Notes: generated by a model not told the origin, from the letters alone. Numbered from the stretch's first letter, positions 45,301 through 56,264 are shown. The stretch is DNA of 64,000 bases from Apostichopus japonicus (GCF_037975245.1 NC_092572.1:26640989-26704988); one strand, 5' to 3'. Numbers and translations: made by a program.

Positions 45301-47525
45301 GACACCCCCTGGAATTCATGCCCACTTTGCATTTTCCACATCCTGTTACTTAATCTCCACACCCACCACCCAATTAAGATCACCACTCCCACCCCACAGT
45401 ACAGTACATTACAGTACAGTGCTGTACATTATACTGTACTGCAATATACAATATAGTACAGTACTGTACAGTACAGTACTGTACATTACAGTACTGTGCA
45501 ATTACAGTACAGTGCTGTACAGTACAGTACAGTGCTTTACAGTGCAGTACTATACTGTACAACACAGTATATTGCAGTACAGCACAGTACAGTAAATACA
45601 GTATGAGGATAACACTGATGACTGTTAAATCCTAAATTACTAAAAACTGCGCAACATGTTTGAGGATTGTGCCCCCATCTCATATCCAGGGAAACTGCGT
45701 CCATTCTCTCTGCATTTCATCACCAGCCTACCATTCGATCGGAAACGAATCAAACCGTCTTTCCACAGAATTGTTAAAATAAAATTCTGGAGAATCAGCT
45801 GAAGTGATTCAGCTAGTTGAAAATATGCTAGATTTGTGGCATGCTCCTTTAACGGCTAAATCAATGATATGACATCTGATATTACTGTATCATATATGGC
45901 TTAAACTAGATAGTGTGAAATACATGATCCATTGTGAGGTAATGGTGTACATGTATGTTAGACTTACTTTTCCCAGCCATTTTAATTACACATCTGAGCT
46001 TCAGATGTTTAAAAGTGACATTTCTCAAATTGGTATTTATAGAAAAAAATTACAAAACTGCATATACCTACTCTATGTATAGGACTAACAGCCTATAGAT
46101 ATATATACATATATATCCAAATTTTAAGTCTGTGCCTTAAGTAGTCCTTTTAAGATATTGCTGTAGTCGTAGAGCTCTATTGTATAGTCGGCTAACAGTA
46201 TCTAGCTACTTTATTCATGGTCAATTTCAATAAGCCTTGTAGCTCTTTTAAGACTTTGAAATATTTTTCATTAATATTAATTGTTGTAAACTATAAATTT
46301 TGAAACTGTTCTTTTTTTTTTTTTGAATTTGTGTGTCTGGGACATGTTTATGTTTATACTGTAAGCTGTTTTCAAGAAACATTCGTAAAAGTAGGAAAAA
46401 ACAAAAAGATGAATGAATTAGTCATGTATTCAAGGAGAAAATCTCTGTTAAATTGTGGAGTGTTATCTGCCCATCCAAGCTGACTTACGATGCTGTTAAC
46501 CAGCCATGATCGTTGAAACTTGTTGATATAATGAGAGTGTGGCAATCATAAACAGGCATGAAAAATGCTGCACAATTAAAGAAGAATGAAAAGAAAAGAA
46601 GGCAAAATATAAAAAAGTAAAAAGTGCAACAAAGTGATAAAAGATTGAATTTATTGAATTTTACTATATATTTATATCCAAACGGACAGATGACTTTTCA
46701 GGACTGAACGATGTATGGAAGCCTTAAAGGGCTACTCGATGATTAACAATGCATTGTTGTATAGTTCACAGGGATTTTCTTATTAATCATTGAAAACCAC
46801 TCCCCCCCCCCCTCCAATAAAAAGGGGAAAAAAGCATTATTGTATCTGCTTTACAGTGTGAGAGACAGTGACATTTGAAAATAACCGCATTCATCCCTGC
46901 CCCCCCTACCTCCCCCCCAAAAAAACAGTTTTGAGCATGGGTATGACATCACAGATTCACTTTGTCCCAGTAATTCACAAGGGCAGACATGCTTTGGTGA
47001 AAAAAGCTAAGTCTGCTCACTAAGTTGGAAATTATTTAAATGAAGTACATACAGTCGTCGGTCGTTTTCCATTTCCTCGACTTATAGTTTAAAGATCGAT
47101 GTAGACTGCAGCCACATATACGCCCTTTGTTTCCCTTCGTGGGAAGCGTGTGCCGATTAACGGTGAACCTCTTTCCTAATCACCTCGGTGAGAGGTTAAT
47201 CATGTACAGCTTTTGGCAGTTAAACAACAGCCAATTTGCTTTCACTCCGCTTACAGTAATAGAAGAGCTTTAACAGCCACCGAGAAGTGACTATTACTTT
47301 CGCTTCCCCTATAACCCCTTTCCATTGTTTCCCAGCCAGATGGTCTAGTGGCACAGCCTCTTTTGATCAATGTACAGTGCATTCACTCGTGTCTACCTCC
47401 CTCTCTATCTATCTATCTATCTCTTCTTTTTTTCCCGACAGTTTCCAGGCTCCATTGCGAAAGTGAGAGTTTCAAGATGGAACTCATATTAGATGTGAAC
47501 ACACAGATCTACCCCGTCGATATCG
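33296..47525 (+). CDS. POLR2H: RNA polymerase I/II/III subunit RPABC3 (RPB8), first two coding exons
   Basis: Exon 1 (33296-33368) and exon 2 (47442-47525) join in frame through a split valine codon. They encode the N-terminal 52 residues: [40 protein letters not shown] and [13 protein letters not shown]. This matches the start of RPB8 (human MAGILFEDIFDVKD), a small OB-fold subunit shared by RNA polymerases I, II and III. The full family length is about 150 residues. The remaining exons, expected to begin around DKFRLV, were not found between 47526 and 64000, so they lie to the right or were missed. The intervening intron is 14,073 bp and full of repeats. Confidence 0.93.
33369..34472. other. 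POLR2H intron 1, 5' part
   Basis: TAGGCCTA/CCTAGGC-type words are frequent (33480-34060). No repeat array or exon was seen. Confidence 0.45.
34473..34957. mobile_element. Inverted-repeat DNA element with CGAAGTTCGGACACC ends (mariner-like MITE?)
   Basis: CGAAGTTCGGACACC occurs on the plus strand at 34482 and 34684. Its reverse complement occurs at 34917-34935, followed by a variant (GTTCCGAACTTCGC) at 34938. The left ACACTTCGAAGTTCGGACACC and the inner right ACACTGCGAAGTTCGGACACC match at 20 of 21 positions. The outer right end reads CAGTTTTGCGAAGTTCGG on the minus strand, and a CAGT start is common in Tc1/mariner-type elements. The left boundary could be 34473 or 34676. A target TA duplication is not clear and there is no transposase. 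Confidence 0.6.
34958..36645. other. POLR2H intron 1, middle part
   Basis: A G12 run (35425-35436), a G-rich block at 35658-35692, and a (TCAA)n patch (35949-35993) with two ATCGAT-type words are present. No exon was seen. Confidence 0.45.
36646..36962 (-). mobile_element. tRNA-derived SINE, family A, minus strand
   Basis: Read on the minus strand it begins GAGCGTGGTGGCCAATTGGC, with an A-box-like GGTGGCCAATTGG and a B-box-like GGTTCGATTCC. The body follows (ACGTTGTGTCCTTAGGCAAG, CTCCACCCAGGG, TGTCTCTGGGACAGGTTATA). It ends in a conserved tail (TGTAAAGCGCTTTGAGACCT, ATAAAGCGCTATATAAAAGG) and a TAATAATAATA repeat. The plus-strand copy at 47588-47900 is about 85-90% alike by eye. It is non-coding. 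Confidence 0.88.
36963..39440. other. POLR2H intron 1, between SINE and hammerhead-like motif
   Basis: The stretch is AT-rich with many TACTGTA words. A G-run lies at 38710-38723, and a long TATA tract at 39272-39320 next to ATTGTAGTGAGTTGGAAT (39259), a word also found at 57816 in a SINE. No exon was seen. Confidence 0.45.
39455..39515 (-). other. Decayed hammerhead-ribozyme-like motif
   Basis: On the minus strand the order is CTGACAA, then a 6-bp hairpin GGTCCC / GGGACC with a short loop, then CCGAAAA. This resembles the CUGANGA - helix II - GAAA core of hammerhead ribozymes carried by Penelope-like and retrozyme elements. Two departures argue against activity: A in place of the conserved G after CUGAN (a change expected from CpG decay), and one extra A before helix II. 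Helices I and III are not convincing. Confidence 0.3.
39767..40377. mobile_element. hAT-like MITE (39775-40369) with perfect 8-bp target duplication
   Basis: The left end is TAGGGATGCACCGGAT (39775) and the right end ATCCGGTGCATCCCTA (40369). These are perfect 16-bp terminal inverted repeats. Flanking direct repeats GTTAAAAA lie at 39767-39774 and 40370-40377. The right 80 bp is built from overlapping CCGGCCGGA/TCCGGCCGG words, which look like subterminal transposase-binding repeats; the left end has none. TAGGGATGCACCG-type ends with 8-bp duplications are typical of hAT elements. The 595-bp body is AT-rich and has no coding capacity. Confidence 0.92.
40378..41269. other. POLR2H intron 1, gene-free stretch
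   Basis: A poly-A/AG-rich patch (40551-40600) and ordinary AT-rich DNA are seen. Confidence 0.4.
41270..42170. repeat. 20-bp AT-rich satellite (GTCCAAAATAATATAAGAAT), about 40 copies
   Basis: Units of about 20 bp with core GTCCAAAATAATAT repeat for about 0.9 kb. Endings alternate between AAGAAT, AACAGT and GAGCAT, so many neighbours form 40-bp dimers. Insertions of a few bases (for example GAGTCAAAAATAATAATA) break the phase. It lies inside POLR2H intron 1. The minus-strand open frame at 41772-42020 is produced by the array. Confidence 0.92.
42171..42479. other. Gene-free spacer after the 20-bp satellite
   Basis: Only AT-rich DNA with a C7/A8 patch near 42327-42342 is seen. Confidence 0.4.
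42480..43371 (+). promoter_or_regulatory. Speculative promoter or non-coding first exon
   Basis: A segment richer in CpG (42515-42570, 42936-42955) is followed 0.8 kb later by AAAACGTAAGTATG, a strong splice-donor match with GT at 43372-43373. No convincing coding start was found. It could be an alternative POLR2H first exon, the first exon of another plus-strand gene, or chance. Confidence 0.2.
43372..45394. other. POLR2H intron 1, right part
   Basis: Long T runs (for example 43513-43530), a G10 run (43989-43999), and a fragment with TE-like ends starting TTGCAGTGGCACGC (45063) and a G12 run (45097-45108) are present. No exon was seen. Confidence 0.4.
45395..45601. repeat. CAGTA-based simple repeat array
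   Basis: A dense array of ACAGTACAGT words mixed with its reverse complement (CTGTACTGTA), broken by TGCTGTAC and ATTACAG variants. Because GTAC is self-complementary, the array is full of short palindromes. Confidence 0.9.
45602..47441. other. POLR2H intron 1, 3' end
   Basis: Two C-rich patches (46801-46813 and 46899-46918), and a (TCTA)n tract at 47404-47422 that merges with the pyrimidine tract of the exon 2 acceptor. No exon before 47442. Confidence 0.4.
47442..47525 (+). CDS. POLR2H: POLR2H coding exon 2
   Basis: The exon has 84 nt, an acceptor tttttttcccgacag and a GTAAGA donor at 47526. It enters and leaves in phase 1. It encodes [20 protein letters not shown] and TQIYPVDI, and leaves the first base of a glycine codon, exactly where the human protein reads PVDLG. 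Confidence 0.95.
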
Positions 47526-47587
47526 GTAAGAGGGAAAGGTCAAATGTTTCATGTTCAAACACGTATGTGTGTTTGTAGGCGTGTATG

Positions 47588-47900
47588 TAGAGCGTGGTGG
47601 CCAATTGGCTAAGGCGTCGGACTCGTGATCCAAGAATTGCTGGTTCGATTCCTGCCTAGTTCATTACGTTGTGTCCTTGGGCAAGATGCTTTGGGCACTT
47701 GGGCACTTGCCTCTCTCCACCCAGGGGTTAAATGGGAACCTGTGAGGTCACTTGTCATTGGGCCCAGTATATAACTGCTGCCGACTGGAGGGATTGTCTC
47801 TGGGACAGGTTATCATTGACCAGTGGTAATATAACGTCTGTAAAGCGCTTTGAGACCTATCGCTGGTATAAAGCGCTATATAAAAAAATATAAAAAATAA
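47588..47900 (+). mobile_element. tRNA-derived SINE, family A, plus strand
   Basis: It begins GAGCGTGGTGGCCAATTGGC. It has the B-box-like GGTTCGATTCC and the body and tail described for the minus-strand copy at 36646-36962, including TGTAAAGCGCTTTGAGACCT and GGTATAAAGCGCTATATAAA. It lies 62 bp downstream of POLR2H exon 2. A duplicated GGGCACTT near 47694 is private to this copy. The tail runs into A-rich and TATG repeats. Confidence 0.88.
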
Positions 47901-50900
47901 AAGCAAATATGTATGTGTGTATGCATGTAAGTATGTATGCAAGTGTGTGTATGTATGTATGTTTTAAGAACCCTTTGAAACCCTTTAAAAGAAAAGAAAA
48001 AAATGGAAAAAAGAAAGATAAAAGGTTTTAGAAACCTTTGAAAGTAAAAAGGAAACAAAAATACCAAAAGTCATACAGTAGATCTAAGAGCAGCCATTTT
48101 GAGCCGATTTTCGTTATTCCCTCTGAGTGCTGCTCTGTAGTCGAGACTATAAACTCCAATAAGAACATATGTCAGTTTTGACTATACAGTCAGTTGTCTG
48201 ATTCCAAGTAAACATTAAAAATATATAGTAAATGATAATAATGTAAGTGATATGAGGCCTAGAAAATTAGGTTTAGCTATATTGGCTAACTGCCAAGTAG
48301 ATTTAGCCATCAATTTGCCAGTAGAAAAAAAATAATAAAAATAGGCACTGGTATTTTTTTTTTCCTGCCAGCTAGTAGATATCAAGTTCAACATGAACCA
48401 AATGATTATGTCGGTTAAATAACAATTGGCCGTCAAAAGACTCCATCCCCATGCTTCCTGTTCATCTATAACATATACGCCCTGTATAAACTGAGCCTAA
48501 GTTATAGTGTCAGTACAGTGTAAGTACTATTAGGGCCTTATCACTCAGAAAACGCCTGTACACTAACTTTAGTACACGTGTATCTTGTAATTCAGGAAAC
48601 TCTCAGTGGGAACTTGATGCCAGTCCGGTGGTAGATTTTTCTGAGAAAAGTAGCAAAAATGACGAGATTCAAGGCAGGCTGCATGAATGTCGAGAAGCTC
48701 GTCTAGATAGTGATAAAAAATGTGGAGATTTGTATGAATTCGCTTGACACTATATACTCATGAATATGCAGTACAGTAGATATCCCATGGGTCGAAGGTC
48801 GCAATGTTTAGTAGTACTTACATCAATGCCGAAAAAAATGTCTGCTTGGTTTAGGTCAACGTGACATCCTTGTTGCATTTCTATCGTGGAAATGATACAA
48901 CAAAATTTGCAAACTTTGGTGAAGTGTGAAGTTTTTTATGATTGCAACTGGCAACAGAAGGGTCGGTGATGTCGCCATGACAATGAGAATTTTTGTCTTT
49001 TTTGCTTTTAAAATGAACAAGTCACTGATCTGCACTGAAGAAATAGCATTCTTATAAACAAGCTGCATGCACACACACAGTGATCACATAAATAGGAATA
49101 AAACATCGTCAAAATCAAACATTTTGAATGTATCATATTTTCAAGGGAAAAATATTAATTCAGCTCTTGAGGAACATCTGTTTAACATTCATGACATCAC
49201 ATACCAACTATTATGATCCATTTATTTGGGATGGAAGGGAAGGGTCTGTTTTGGAAGGACATCAGCCTTCCAGTGCAAAGAGGGCCTAATTTTGGAAAGT
49301 TGTCCCTTTCCCGTTTGAGAAAGCTTTGTTCGTATTTTGGAGGATTTAGAGGTAAAATGTTACAGAAAAGCTGTCATGTCTTTCTGTAAAAGTGCCTTTT
49401 GGAAGAGAGAGAGAAAAAGAATCTAGATTGGGCCAATATGGGCTGTTGTACAGTACTTCTTACATTCCTTTGAACATTGACCTGACGTGAAAAACATACA
49501 TTCTAAAGATTTAACTTTACAAATTTGATGTGTATGTGTTTATTTATTGTGTTAGATTCAGCACTCAAGCAATTTTGAAAGTCTGATGAAACAGAATTAG
49601 TTATATACCTGTTTTGGCAGCCGCCAGGAACTTGCGATTTCCGTATTCGCATCAAGCCCAGCAGTTTTATTGTTATTTCAGTTTTAGAAAAGTTCACAAA
49701 TTTGCAGTTTTTGAAGACTAATTTTAGTGCTATTTCCCACAGCCTAGAGATATTACTGCCACCCTCCATTGTAGTATTGTAAGGTAACATTGCATCCCCA
49801 TTACATAGCTGGCTGCTAGCTTCAGCCTGCAATTCAATTGCATATCAAAGAGCTCATTCCACAGATAACAGAATCCAACTTTAAAGACATTTAATCTTGA
49901 TTCGTTCATCTTTACTTTAACCGTAGTGATGCCAGATGTGGGATTTGTTAGCTTGGGGGAGGTGGGGGGGAGGGTAGGGAAAGGCAGTGCCAAAACCTTC
50001 CACCAATCCAGCAGTAAAGGTAGATGAAAAAGTGCATAAATAAGATGGAGCTAGATAAGTTTTGTTGTTTGTAAAAATTACACCAAGTAGAAAATATATA
50101 CTGGGGAATTACTGTAGCAGAGGGAAGAACTGATTATTGTGCATCCACTCAAACAGGCGCATGCCAAAAGCGTGTCACAGTTGAACCGTGACAGAGAGAA
50201 ACGGCCACGGTGCAGGATAGGGGGTTTAGGAGCGGTGAGGTGAGGAAGATGTTTCGATGGACCTCCCCTTCCTCTCTTACCTCTCTCTGGTCTACTCAAC
50301 TAGTAACTCCCCCTTCCCCATCACTTACCCATTACCTACAAAAGAGTTGGTCTCGGTTCTCTCCCCCACCCACCCCCCACCCCCCTTTGAAGATTCCACA
50401 TCTCTGTATGCGGCCCAATTTCTCCATAACATGTTTATGGGAAATTCAAAAGGTTTTTCCACCCGATCTGAACAAACATTTTCATGCTCCATACACGAGC
50501 CACTTGTGACCTTTGTTCCATTGCCTTGGGATTCTGTGCGAGGTGGGGTTGGGGTGTTGAGAGGAGGAAGGGGGTATATTGAGGGAAAATAATGAGCAAT
50601 CTATTTCTGTTTTCCGGCTAAAGTTTCGTCCAAAGTTTCTTTGTCAGTGCTCTGTGATGAAACGAAAGTGAGAGAACTGGACAGGGAACTTCTGGTTTCT
50701 TACATCCTTTTACTGATTTACTATTTTCAGTTTCTTGTGGTCGCCATCTGGTGCTGCATGTTGTATGTTATTTCTTGCGGTGCTATTGAAACAGACAGTG
50801 TACAAGTTCTCAAGAAATGAAACCCACTTTTGGTCGCATATTCTTGGAAGGAATTGTTTTAGTTGTTGTTTTAAATATTGTGATCATCATTGACATTTTG

Positions 50901-52388
50901 CTGGTTTCCTTTGTTCTATTTTCTTCTTAAACTTTAATAGTTTTATGATGATTGTTTTTTCTGTATGTATGCTTGCATGGATATATATCGTGTACACACA
51001 AGCTAGAATTGACTAGTTAATCAATGTACAAAGACAATGTCGGTTTGAGTACAAGTGGCATATTCCCCGCTTTTGTTAGTGAGAATAACAAGAATATACA
51101 ATCTATATTAATTTGCATAGTGCTTTGCATAAATGAATATGCATATATACTGTATTTTAAAGTGCTGTTATACCAAACTTGTGATTTTTTATTCGATTTA
51201 AAAAAATTTTTTTTTAAAGAAAGCTTAAAACCAGTAAATACATCATTAAGATAATAATAATAATAATTGCTGATTGGCGCCCGCTCGTTAATACTGGCAA
51301 AACGGCAATTTCCAACGGCGCTTCTTAGCCAGCGAATTGCCCAAGTCTTGAGACCTGGACTACAAGTTGAGAGTACAATTCCCTTTGGTATGAGTACAAC
51401 CCTGCGAGCATGAATACGAGGTACGCAAACCCTTAAAGGCATTGAAGACTTGCCCCAAACTGTGTGCGGCCATCTGAAAAAGTTAACTTTCCGTTGCATG
51501 CTAGTGACGTTTTGTTCGTGTCGCTACAAAAAGCAGACAGTAAAGTAACGAAATGTGATACCTTGTTACAGTATCTTACGCTGGAGCTGAGATGTCCATC
51601 GCTGTATTGTTTGTACACTGTGCTGTGGGTATTGACCGCAGCTGTATGTACTGACTGTACACTAGTGTCTAATTACCAATGGTAGCAAGCTGTGTGTGTG
51701 TATTTTCTGGGATCGATGGTGGTGTCTAACACTTCTGTTATATCACCTCATTCGAAACTAGGTCAGATTAACGGTATTAGACGTTTCTTTTTGCGTGAGT
51801 CTTCACACCCTTTAAAGATCTCCAGAATGCACCGAGGACTAGGGCGAGTGCAAAATTCACTTCGGTGATTTCGAGTACACGATGTTATAAACCATGCTAG
51901 AAAATGAGAGAACTTCCAAAGTATAGGTTTCGGAGATTTAACCCTGAAGTTTCTTAATGGGCTTGTTCATTTGACCAAAAAGTATAGCACTGGGTAAATT
52001 GCAATTCATTTAAGTAAACAGGACATGAAGTTGCTCTCCGACCAAATACATGCAGGTCTGCATAATTAATTATGCAAATCACCTGGATATGCTCTGGTAC
52101 AAGCAAGGGCACTTATTAATGAGGTATCTGCCCGTGTCACAAGGGAGGTGCGATTCCTATCGTAGGTGACCGTTAATTAATACTTTGAACTAAACGAGAA
52201 TTGATTAACTTTCTCCCTCAGATTCGGATATCTGAAGTGGCCAGCTTGCAAGCTAATCAGGTCATGTTTGTTTGGCTCAGGCTGTTTATAAGAATATCGT
52301 TGGCCTCTCAGATAGGAAGCATGAGAATTGTAGTTGACATTATGCCCCAAAATTGAGTAGAATTAGACCTTAAATGTTCAGTAAAACA
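47901..52388. other. Gene-free stretch downstream of POLR2H exon 2
   Basis: G-rich (49958-49975) and C-rich (50361-50385) blocks are present. A 75-codon open frame without a start (ending with TGA at 50818-50820) has a hydrophobic stretch. A unit at 51250-51440 resembles an unidentified SINE tail (GGCGCCAATCAGCAATTATT on the minus strand). No POLR2H exon 3 was recognised. Confidence 0.4.
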
Positions 52389-52690
52389 GGTGCTGTGGCC
52401 CAGTGGATAAAGGCGGTGGCAATTGAAGCAATGAGGCACTTAGCAATCGCGAGGTTCCGGGTTTGATTCCCGGCCGGGTCATTGTAAGGTTGGTTTTTCA
52501 TCCAAGAGCAATCTAAGGTTTTCCCATCTGAAATGACTTTCTAATTGAAAACTTTCCAAAAATTGAGTTGAAATGTTGAATTGGAACTGCCACCCGACGT
52601 GTTAGTTGTAATCCATAAGCCCTTTCGGGTGTCTCCCACGTTTGTGGTCGCTTAAGCGGCGTAAAAATAACTGCTGATTATTGTTGTGAT
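52389..52690 (+). mobile_element. tRNA-derived SINE, family B
   Basis: The tRNA-like head is GTGCTGTGGCCCAGTGGATA (A-box-like) and GGGTTTGATTCCCGGCCGGG (B-box-like). A ~190-bp unrelated body follows (CATCCAAGAGCAATCTAAGG ... CCACGTTTGTGGTCGCTTAA), then a tail ending CTGCTGATTATTGTTG. No family is recognised; the body differs from family A. Confidence 0.75.
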
Positions 52691-53095
52691 AGTTTCATTG
52701 AAAACTTTGTGCCCATTATCACGATTGTCATAAAATCGTATTAAAAACTGACGCATGCAAAATTTGATATTTAAAACCGTTATGTCAGCATTCACAATGC
52801 ATGCTGGAGAGTGTCAATTTTCATATGCTGTCTATTTTGGAAACTTTGTGACCCTGAACTTTACAGTACTACATCAAGCACTTTTTGATTTCACCGTGAT
52901 TGTAGTCCCTAGAACTAGTACTCCACTATATACTGCACTCGGTTTGAACGTCCAAAAGTGGTTGAAACTTAATCCAACCAAAAAACGATTGATTTATTAT
53001 ATGATACCCAGATGTACTCATGTACAGTATAATATCTACGGGATGACAACCAAATGAATTTATTAATGAGACAAAATTTTTAATTCTGGGTTCAG

Positions 53096-53182
53096 GTGGA
53101 CGAGCAAGATGGCAGACGTTACCATGGCAACCAAAACAGACGTCTTCAAGCTGTACAGTTGCTCATCTGTTAAACAGGGCAG
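53096..53182 (+). CDS. Candidate first coding exon of an unidentified gene
   Basis: An acceptor-like ttctgggttcag precedes 53096, and an ATG with good context (AGCAAGATGG) lies at 53109-53111. Twenty-four codons with C/G-ended preference follow (MADVTMATKTDVFKLYSCSS, VKQG) before AGGTGTGG, a plausible donor at 53183. The first bases contain a CAAGATGGC (YY1-like) and a near-perfect RFX X-box GTTACCATGGCAAC (53118-53131). I do not recognise the protein. The acceptor pyrimidine tract is weak, so this is a hypothesis. Confidence 0.28.
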
Positions 53183-53539
53183 GTGTGGGCGTAACTGTAC
53201 GTAGCAGCTATATTAGGAATTGCGAGTTGAAGGGGGGGGGTTGGGGGGATGTGGGCAGTTTAAGGAGGGGCATAACACAATTGAAGGAGGGGAACAATTA
53301 TCATGTCCTGTCTTTACTTGTAACATTGTTGTACACATGGTGGTGGCACAATTGGGGTGGGGAAGGGGTGGGGAGGGGTAATAGTCTGTATCAGTGGAAG
53401 TTGGTAGAACCCCCTCTGGCTTAGGTTATACTGACCTGTGGACAGACATAATTGAGTGGGTGTCAGGTGGGTAGGGTGTGTCTTGACCGGTGTTTGGAGA
53501 GGTGTACAATAAAAAGATCTATATAATGTATCTAGTTAT

Positions 53540-53900
53540 TGTTATTTTATTGTTATTAAAATTCAGGTAAAATTGCATTTATGTAGCACTTATTCTGAAA
53601 GTAATTAGCTCTAAGTGCTTTACAAATAAAAGAAATTTCATAACTTAATAAAAGAAAATATGTAACAATGAAATTAAATAGATAAGACAATGAAAACTGT
53701 AAACGAAAACTATATAAACATTAAGAGCAAGCTAGAGATACTGTAAAATCCAAACTAACAAGAGCAATGTAAAAATTCAGAAGTTTAAGCAAACAGAGAA
53801 ACACAACAAGGAGGTGGAAGAAAGTCAGCGGAGGTCATTTAATAATTACCTGAAAAGATGAGTCTTTAAGTCACGTTTAATACAACAAAGAGAAGTTTAA
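53540..53900. repeat. Unidentified interspersed repeat (LINE/SINE tail-like)
   Basis: ATTTATGTAGCACTTATTCT and CTAAGTGCTTTACAAATAAA resemble the paired 'TATAGCGC / AGCGCTTTACA' tails of family A. The stretch ends AAAAGATGAGTCTTTAAGTC, a motif I associate with dispersed elements in many animals. It is old, with uncertain bounds. Confidence 0.4.
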
Positions 53901-54477
53901 AAATCTGATTTGGGGAGGGGAGGGTGATTCCATTCTTGTATATATATTGACAGAACGGACAGTATTCTATGATTTTTTTTTTTTACGAATATTTAAAACA
54001 CAGGTCCATTCTCTGAAAAAGTTACCGTTTCGAATGGTGGGACAATTCAATGGTAGGATTTTTGGCTGGCCCTCTCCCCTGCAAACCATATTCCTGTACG
54101 TGTCTCATTAACGTCAATTATTTAAAACCACATGGAAACAATTTTTTCTTGCTAACATCTTTTTCTTTAAATCTGATCATTATTTATTAATTAGTTAAAC
54201 TTAATCAAATTATTTTGTTTTTTTCAGTGATTCATTCTACATCAGTGCACTCTGTATACATGTCATAATAAATTAGCTTGGTCAGCTGTAATCACAAAGC
54301 CAATGACAAATGAACAGGATATTTATATAAACTCTACTGTTATCGAATATATATCTGTTTATAGCTGATGGCATTTCCTGGTTCTCATGGCTTAGACATG
54401 TCATGATATGTAGGCTATGTCAACGAATTACATCAGTATAGAGCCTGAAATTTCTTTGTCTTACATTGACAACTGTA

Positions 54478-55242
54478 TGTATAGTACAGTATAGTATAGT
54501 ATAGTGTATAGTACAGTTCAGTACAGTATAGTACAGAACAGTACAGTATAGTACAGTACAGTATAGTGTATATATACACTATACTGTACTGTACTGTACT
54601 ATACTGTACTATACTGTACTGAAAATACTATAAATCTATACTATAAATCTATACTATATACTATACTATACTAAAATATATACTATAAATCTGTACTATA
54701 CTATACACTATACTGTATTGTACTATAGTACAATACAGTATAGTGTATAGTACAGTACAGTTCAGTATAGTACAATACAGTACAGTACAGTTCAGTATAG
54801 TACAGTACAATACAGTACAGTGTATAGTATAGTACAGTGTATAGTATAGTACAGTGTATAGTATAGTACAGTACAGTATAGTGTATAGTTTAGTAGTACA
54901 GAACAGTACAGTATAGTGTATAGTACAGTCTAGTATAGTATAGTGTATAGTTCAGTACAGTATAGTGTATAGTTTAGTAGTACAGAACAGTACAGTATAG
55001 TGTATAGTACAGTCTAGTATAGTATAGTGTATAGTTCAGTACAGTATAGTGTATAGTATAGTAAAGTACAGTGTATAGTATAGTGTATTATATGGTATAG
55101 TACAGTATAGTATAGTGTATAGAGTAGTACAGTACAGTATAGTACAGTGCATTACATTACAGTGCATACTTACAGCATAGCACAGCACATATAGCACACC
55201 ACAGCACAGTATTTCACAGCACAGTACAGTACAGTATGAGAA
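54478..55242. repeat. CAGTA/TATAG simple-repeat array with long perfect palindromes
   Basis: The array has about 0.76 kb of GTACAGTATAGT words with abrupt switches to the reverse complement (ACTGTACTATAC). The switches create inverted repeats: one centred near 54568 with about 22-bp arms, and a perfect 50-bp palindrome at 54701-54750 (extended to 54691-54760 with one mismatch). The minus-strand open frame 55036-55401 is a product of the array. Confidence 0.95.
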
Positions 55243-56264
55243 TGAGTTTTTCAATACAAAATTCAATACAGTGTACATTCGATACTGTATGTGCAGGTAT
55301 ACTCCCCCCGTGCAGCAACAAACTCTCCTAGTGGAGGGCATGCTGAAGGTGCATGGCAGGATTAGTTCTTGCCTTAACAGTACTGGAGAGTTCTGCAGCA
55401 TGTCACAAACACAGTACTTATATTAATTGTGTTATGTACATTTATCTATTCGTGCTGGTGGTCGTTATTTCATTTGGTTCGGGGAAAAATGAGTCGTTCG
55501 TCTGTACGTGTTAACATGTAATTATAATTAAAGTCGTGTGAAAATGTTTCCAACCATCTTGCTGGCTTGAACAGGATGTTATCTTGTCAGCACCATTACT
55601 TAAAAATGCTTAGAGAGAGGAATTTAAATACTGGCATCTTTGACCATGTGTTTACTGCATGAATGACCCTCTTACAGATTTGCAATGTTAATTCTGTACA
55701 TAGCTGTACGTATGGTATGAAAGGACATATGATAGCTGTCTCCTGAGCAAAGGGAAATTAGGGGACAGGGGATTGGTCAGTTTGACATCCCTCCTCCATT
55801 CTCCTCCCCCTCCTGCTTCTGAACACCCTGGCTTTCAATCCCCTCCCCCCCCCCCCCCTTCTCCACATTTTGATATGTCTGCTTTCAATCCAGGTTATAT
55901 TAGTTTTCTCCATTAATGGAAGGTTACATGCTCACACTTTACATAGACAATACAGGGATAAGGGTAATATGGTCTTGCACACTTTGAACATTAAATAAAA
56001 ATAAAGTAGTTTATTAATTAAAGTAAGTTGAGGACGGTTAAAGAACAAACAGAATATGTTTCTCCTTTCCAAAATCATGACGACATACATATATCCGTTT
56101 CCTTTTCCTCCAGCAATTATCACAAGCCGCTGTGTACATTAACTTTAATGTGTTTGTGTACTTAGGACGATGTACTATAGTTGTATAAGGGTATGTTATT
56201 TGGTTGTACAGTTAGTATGCTGTATGCTGTGCTAATTATTGTTCTACTTTCTACACAGTAATAC
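55243..56264. other. Spacer between the two CAGTA-rich arrays
   Basis: A C14 run (55845-55858) is the main feature; no exon was recognised. Confidence 0.4.

Noticed and set aside
45272-45595. 107-codon open frame
   Set aside because: Its second half is the CAGTA simple repeat; the first half has no coding signature.
47588-47662. tRNA gene suggested by A-box and B-box words
   Set aside because: The acceptor and anticodon arms do not pair properly and the same head recurs with a SINE body and tail elsewhere in the window.
50587-50820. Start-less plus-strand frame with a membrane-like segment
   Set aside because: Its length is within chance for 64 kb in six frames; there is no convincing acceptor and no match to POLR2H exon 3.
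51376-51440. GAGTACAACCC word recalling the EYNP motif of RPB8
   Set aside because: The surrounding frame does not continue with RPB8-like residues, and the stretch looks like part of a dispersed repeat.
52389-52480. tRNA gene suggested by GGGTTTGATTCCCGG
   Set aside because: The cloverleaf fails between the D and T arms, and a dispersed-element body follows without a Pol III terminator.
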